This document shows, one piece after another, positions 5,932-7,781 of a DNA stretch of 7,781 nucleotides. The position numbers were made by a program, and so were the translations under genes. Source of the DNA: Candidatus Methanophagales archaeon. GTDB taxonomy: Archaea; Halobacteriota; Syntropharchaeia; Alkanophagales; Methanospirareceae. Under the pieces are notes generated by a model. That model was not told the origin of the DNA. It saw only the letters and a list, made by a program, of their open reading frames with translations, and searched no databases. The stretch lies in NCBI GenBank assembly GCA_021161765.1, contig JAGGZZ010000108.1:1-7781 (forward strand). Reading direction: 5' to 3'. Position 1 is the stretch's first letter. Each line of letters opens with the position of its first letter.

Positions 5932-7781
5932 ATGGATAAGAAAGAAAAAGACAAACTTAATAAAGCACTCAGAAAATATTTTGATGAAATTTACGAGATT
6001 TATGCTGGCGGGAACTTCAGCGAAGGCAGCTTCTACGATTGCTTGAAACACTTTATCAAAGATTCAGGACGGATTTTAGGATATTCAACGTTCCCTTTTG
6101 TTCTGCCAAAGAGGACTGAAGTGGGCATACCCGACTTTTTCGTCAGAAAGAACGGGAAGATTATCGGGCATATCGAAGCGAAAGGGGTGGATAAGAACCT
6201 GGATAATTTTGAGAACACCGAGCAATTAAAAAGATACCGGGAGTTTCTTCCTAATCTCATTCTGACGAATTTTATGGAGTTTCGGTTGTATCGAGATGGG
6301 ACGCTGGTGGACAGGGTAGAAGTAGGCAGGCAGATGGATTTACAGAATTTAGAAGTGCCTTCCCCGCAGAACTTAGAAGCGTTCTATGGACTGCTTGAGA
6401 CGTTCTTCGGGTTCTCCACGCCAGAGATAAAGAACTCGAATGACCTTTCAATTGCGCTTGCGAAGAGGACGAGATTGCTCGAAGGTGTTTTGAACGAGGG
6501 GCTTTCGGCGGGGCAGGAAGCAGTGATGAATTTCTACACGGCGTTTCGAGAAAACCTTATAGAGACGTTGACGAAAGACAAGTTTGCGGATTTGTATGCA
6601 CAGACAATAGCCTACGGTCTTTTTGCAGCGTGGATGCGAATGCACAAGCAGGGCGAGCGGAATTTAAAGGCAGGTGCGTGGAAGTATATTCCCGATAGTG
6701 TGCCGCTGTTGCGTGAAATTTTCTATTCGTTTGTCGGACCCGATTTTCCGGCTTCGCTAACCTGGATTATTGACGACATCGCGGAGATGCTTGAGAAAGC
6801 CGATGTCGCTTCGATTTGCGAGGAGTTCAAGCTAACGAAATGGGAAGAAGACCCGGTAATTCATTTCTACGAAACTTTCTTGGCTACTTATAACCCGGAA
6901 GAAAGGCAGAGATTGGGCGTTTACTACACGCCGCTGCCTGTGGTTTCTTATATCGTGCGAAGCATCCACAGGATTTTGAAGACGGATTTTGGTAAGGAGG
7001 AGGGATTTGCATCGCGGGACGTAACGCTGCTCGACCCTGCGGCGGGAACGTTGACTTTCGTTATTCAAGCAATAAAACAAGTAAAGGAGGAGTTAGAAGG
7101 ACGAAGGAAAGGCGGACTTGTCAGGTCTTATTTGGAGGAGCACGTGATGCGTGATTTTCACGCGTTTGAACTTCTCGTCGCTCCTTACGTTATCGGGCAT
7201 TTTCGCGTGGCGATGCTGCTGGAAGAACTTGGCTACGAGCTCGAGAATGAGAAACGGTTCAAGTTTTTCCTCACGAATACATTGGAGCTGAAGGAGCCGA
7301 AGCAGAGAGCGCTTCCGCTGGCAAACCTTATTAAAGAAGCAGAGGAGGCGAAAGAGGTAAAGGAGAAGATACCTATTCTGGCGGTAATCGGCAATCCGCC
7401 GTATTCGGTGAGTTCGGAGAACAAGTCGGATTTCATCGAGAAATTGATGGAAGATTACAAGGAGGACGTGAGAAAAGAGAGGAATATTCAGCCTCTATCT
7501 GACGATTACATAAAGTTCATCAGGTTTGCACACTGGAAGTTAGATCGTGCAGGCAAGGGAATATTAGGGTTTATTACGAACAATTCGTATCTTTCGGGTG
7601 TAATACATCGAGGGATGAGGAATAAATTGCTTGCGTCTTTTGACAGGATTTACATATTGAATTTACACGGGTCTTCGAGGATAGGAGAGAAAACGCCGGA
7701 AGGCGGTAAGGATGAGAACGTGTTTGACATTCAGCAGGGCGTTGCGATTGCTTTGTTCGTGAAGCTTGAGAAGCCGTTAGA
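5932..7781 (+). CDS. single-chain restriction-modification enzyme: PD-(D/E)XK nuclease fused to N6-adenine DNA methyltransferase (type IIG-like), 3' end beyond window
   Basis: The frame is open from ATG 5932 to the window edge (616 residues). An in-frame TAA directly before the ATG fixes this as the first possible start; AAAGGAAG (5919-5926) is a modest ribosome site. The N-terminal part looks like a RecB-type nuclease: IPDFF with D68, IEAK with E82 and K84, then QLKRY (Q98, Y102). A mostly helical linker follows (about 145-320). The methyltransferase has GVYYTP at 329-334, LLDPAAGT at 367-374 (AdoMet-binding motif I), FHAFELL at 409-415 and catalytic GNPPY at 487-491, marking an adenine N6 methylase. 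DIQQGVAIALFVK near residue 599 resembles the methylase-specificity junction of type ISP enzymes. No Walker A or helicase motif lies between nuclease and methylase, unlike type ISP, so it is closer to type IIG. The target-recognition domain should lie beyond the window. The likely role is host defence by cutting unmodified DNA; no separate methylase is needed. It is transcribed divergently from clpB across 108 bp. Confidence 0.9.
   Translation, partial: MDKKEKDKLNKALRKYFDEIYEIYAGGNFSEGSFYDCLKHFIKDSGRILGYSTFPFVLPKRTEVGIPDFFVRKNGKIIGHIEAKGVDKNLDNFENTEQLKRYREFLPNLILTNFMEFRLYRDGTLVDRVEVGRQMDLQNLEVPSPQNLEAFYGLLETFFGFSTPEIKNSNDLSIALAKRTRLLEGVLNEGLSAGQEAVMNFYTAFRENLIETLTKDKFADLYAQTIAYGLFAAWMRMHKQGERNLKAGAWKYIPDSVPLLREIFYSFVGPDFPASLTWIIDDIAEMLEKADVASICEEFKLTKWEEDPVIHFYETFLATYNPEERQRLGVYYTPLPVVSYIVRSIHRILKTDFGKEEGFASRDVTLLDPAAGTLTFVIQAIKQVKEELEGRRKGGLVRSYLEEHVMRDFHAFELLVAPYVIGHFRVAMLLEELGYELENEKRFKFFLTNTLELKEPKQRALPLANLIKEAEEAKEVKEKIPILAVIGNPPYSVSSENKSDFIEKLMEDYKEDVRKERNIQPLSDDYIKFIRFAHWKLDRAGKGILGFITNNSYLSGVIHRGMRNKLLASFDRIYILNLHGSSRIGEKTPEGGKDENVFDIQQGVAIALFVKLEKPL

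Noticed and set aside
5824..6051. An N-terminal extension of 76 residues on ClpB
   Set aside because: The extension crosses the divergent promoter and the start of the restriction gene. The conserved ClpB N-terminus begins at ATG 5823, which has its own ribosome site.
6033..6260. Minus-strand frames within the restriction-modification gene (also 6448-6645, 6832-7080, 7233-7436)
   Set aside because: All are antisense to a continuous plus-strand frame that carries nuclease and methyltransferase motifs.

Overview
The window looks archaeal, with moderate confidence. The intergenic regions carry TATA-like boxes at archaeal spacing and no convincing bacterial -35/-10 pairs. Gene starts mix good Shine-Dalgarno sites with an apparently leaderless start. 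The glycosyltransferase and short sugar-dehydrogenase proteins resemble euryarchaeal types. An uncultured euryarchaeon (methanogen or ANME-like) would fit, but a bacterium cannot be excluded from this window alone.

Layout. Bases 1-3011, minus strand: a tightly packed nucleotide-sugar operon read right to left. Its genes are a truncated family 2 glycosyltransferase (3011-2694), a short UDP-glucose/GDP-mannose dehydrogenase (2706-1846), a GalU-type UTP-glucose-1-phosphate uridylyltransferase (1849-1004), an NAD-dependent sugar epimerase (1023-94), and the first 18 codons of a further Rossmann-type protein (54-1). Neighbouring genes overlap by 13, 4 and 20 nt. The probable logic is: GalU makes UDP-glucose, the dehydrogenase makes UDP-glucuronate, and the epimerase converts one of these for surface glycan or glycoprotein synthesis.

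Bases 3012-3240: a gene-free interval with a repeat-rich element. It has four 10-bp units, two 7-bp-stem hairpins in tandem, and a right arm carrying related units in the opposite orientation.

Bases 5823-3241, minus strand: a complete 860-residue ClpB disaggregase. Bases 5824-5931: a 108-bp AT-rich divergent promoter region. Bases 5932 to the window end, plus strand: the first 616 residues of a large single-chain restriction-modification enzyme. It has an N-terminal PD-(D/E)XK nuclease followed by an N6-adenine methyltransferase, with no helicase between them, and it runs off the window.

Most notable points: the helicase-less nuclease-methylase, the two shortened proteins at the head of the sugar operon (a glycosyltransferase ending just after its DxD-like motif and a dehydrogenase lacking its UDP-binding domain), and the composite repeat element between clpB and the operon. 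I found no clear evidence of a wholly new multi-gene system.
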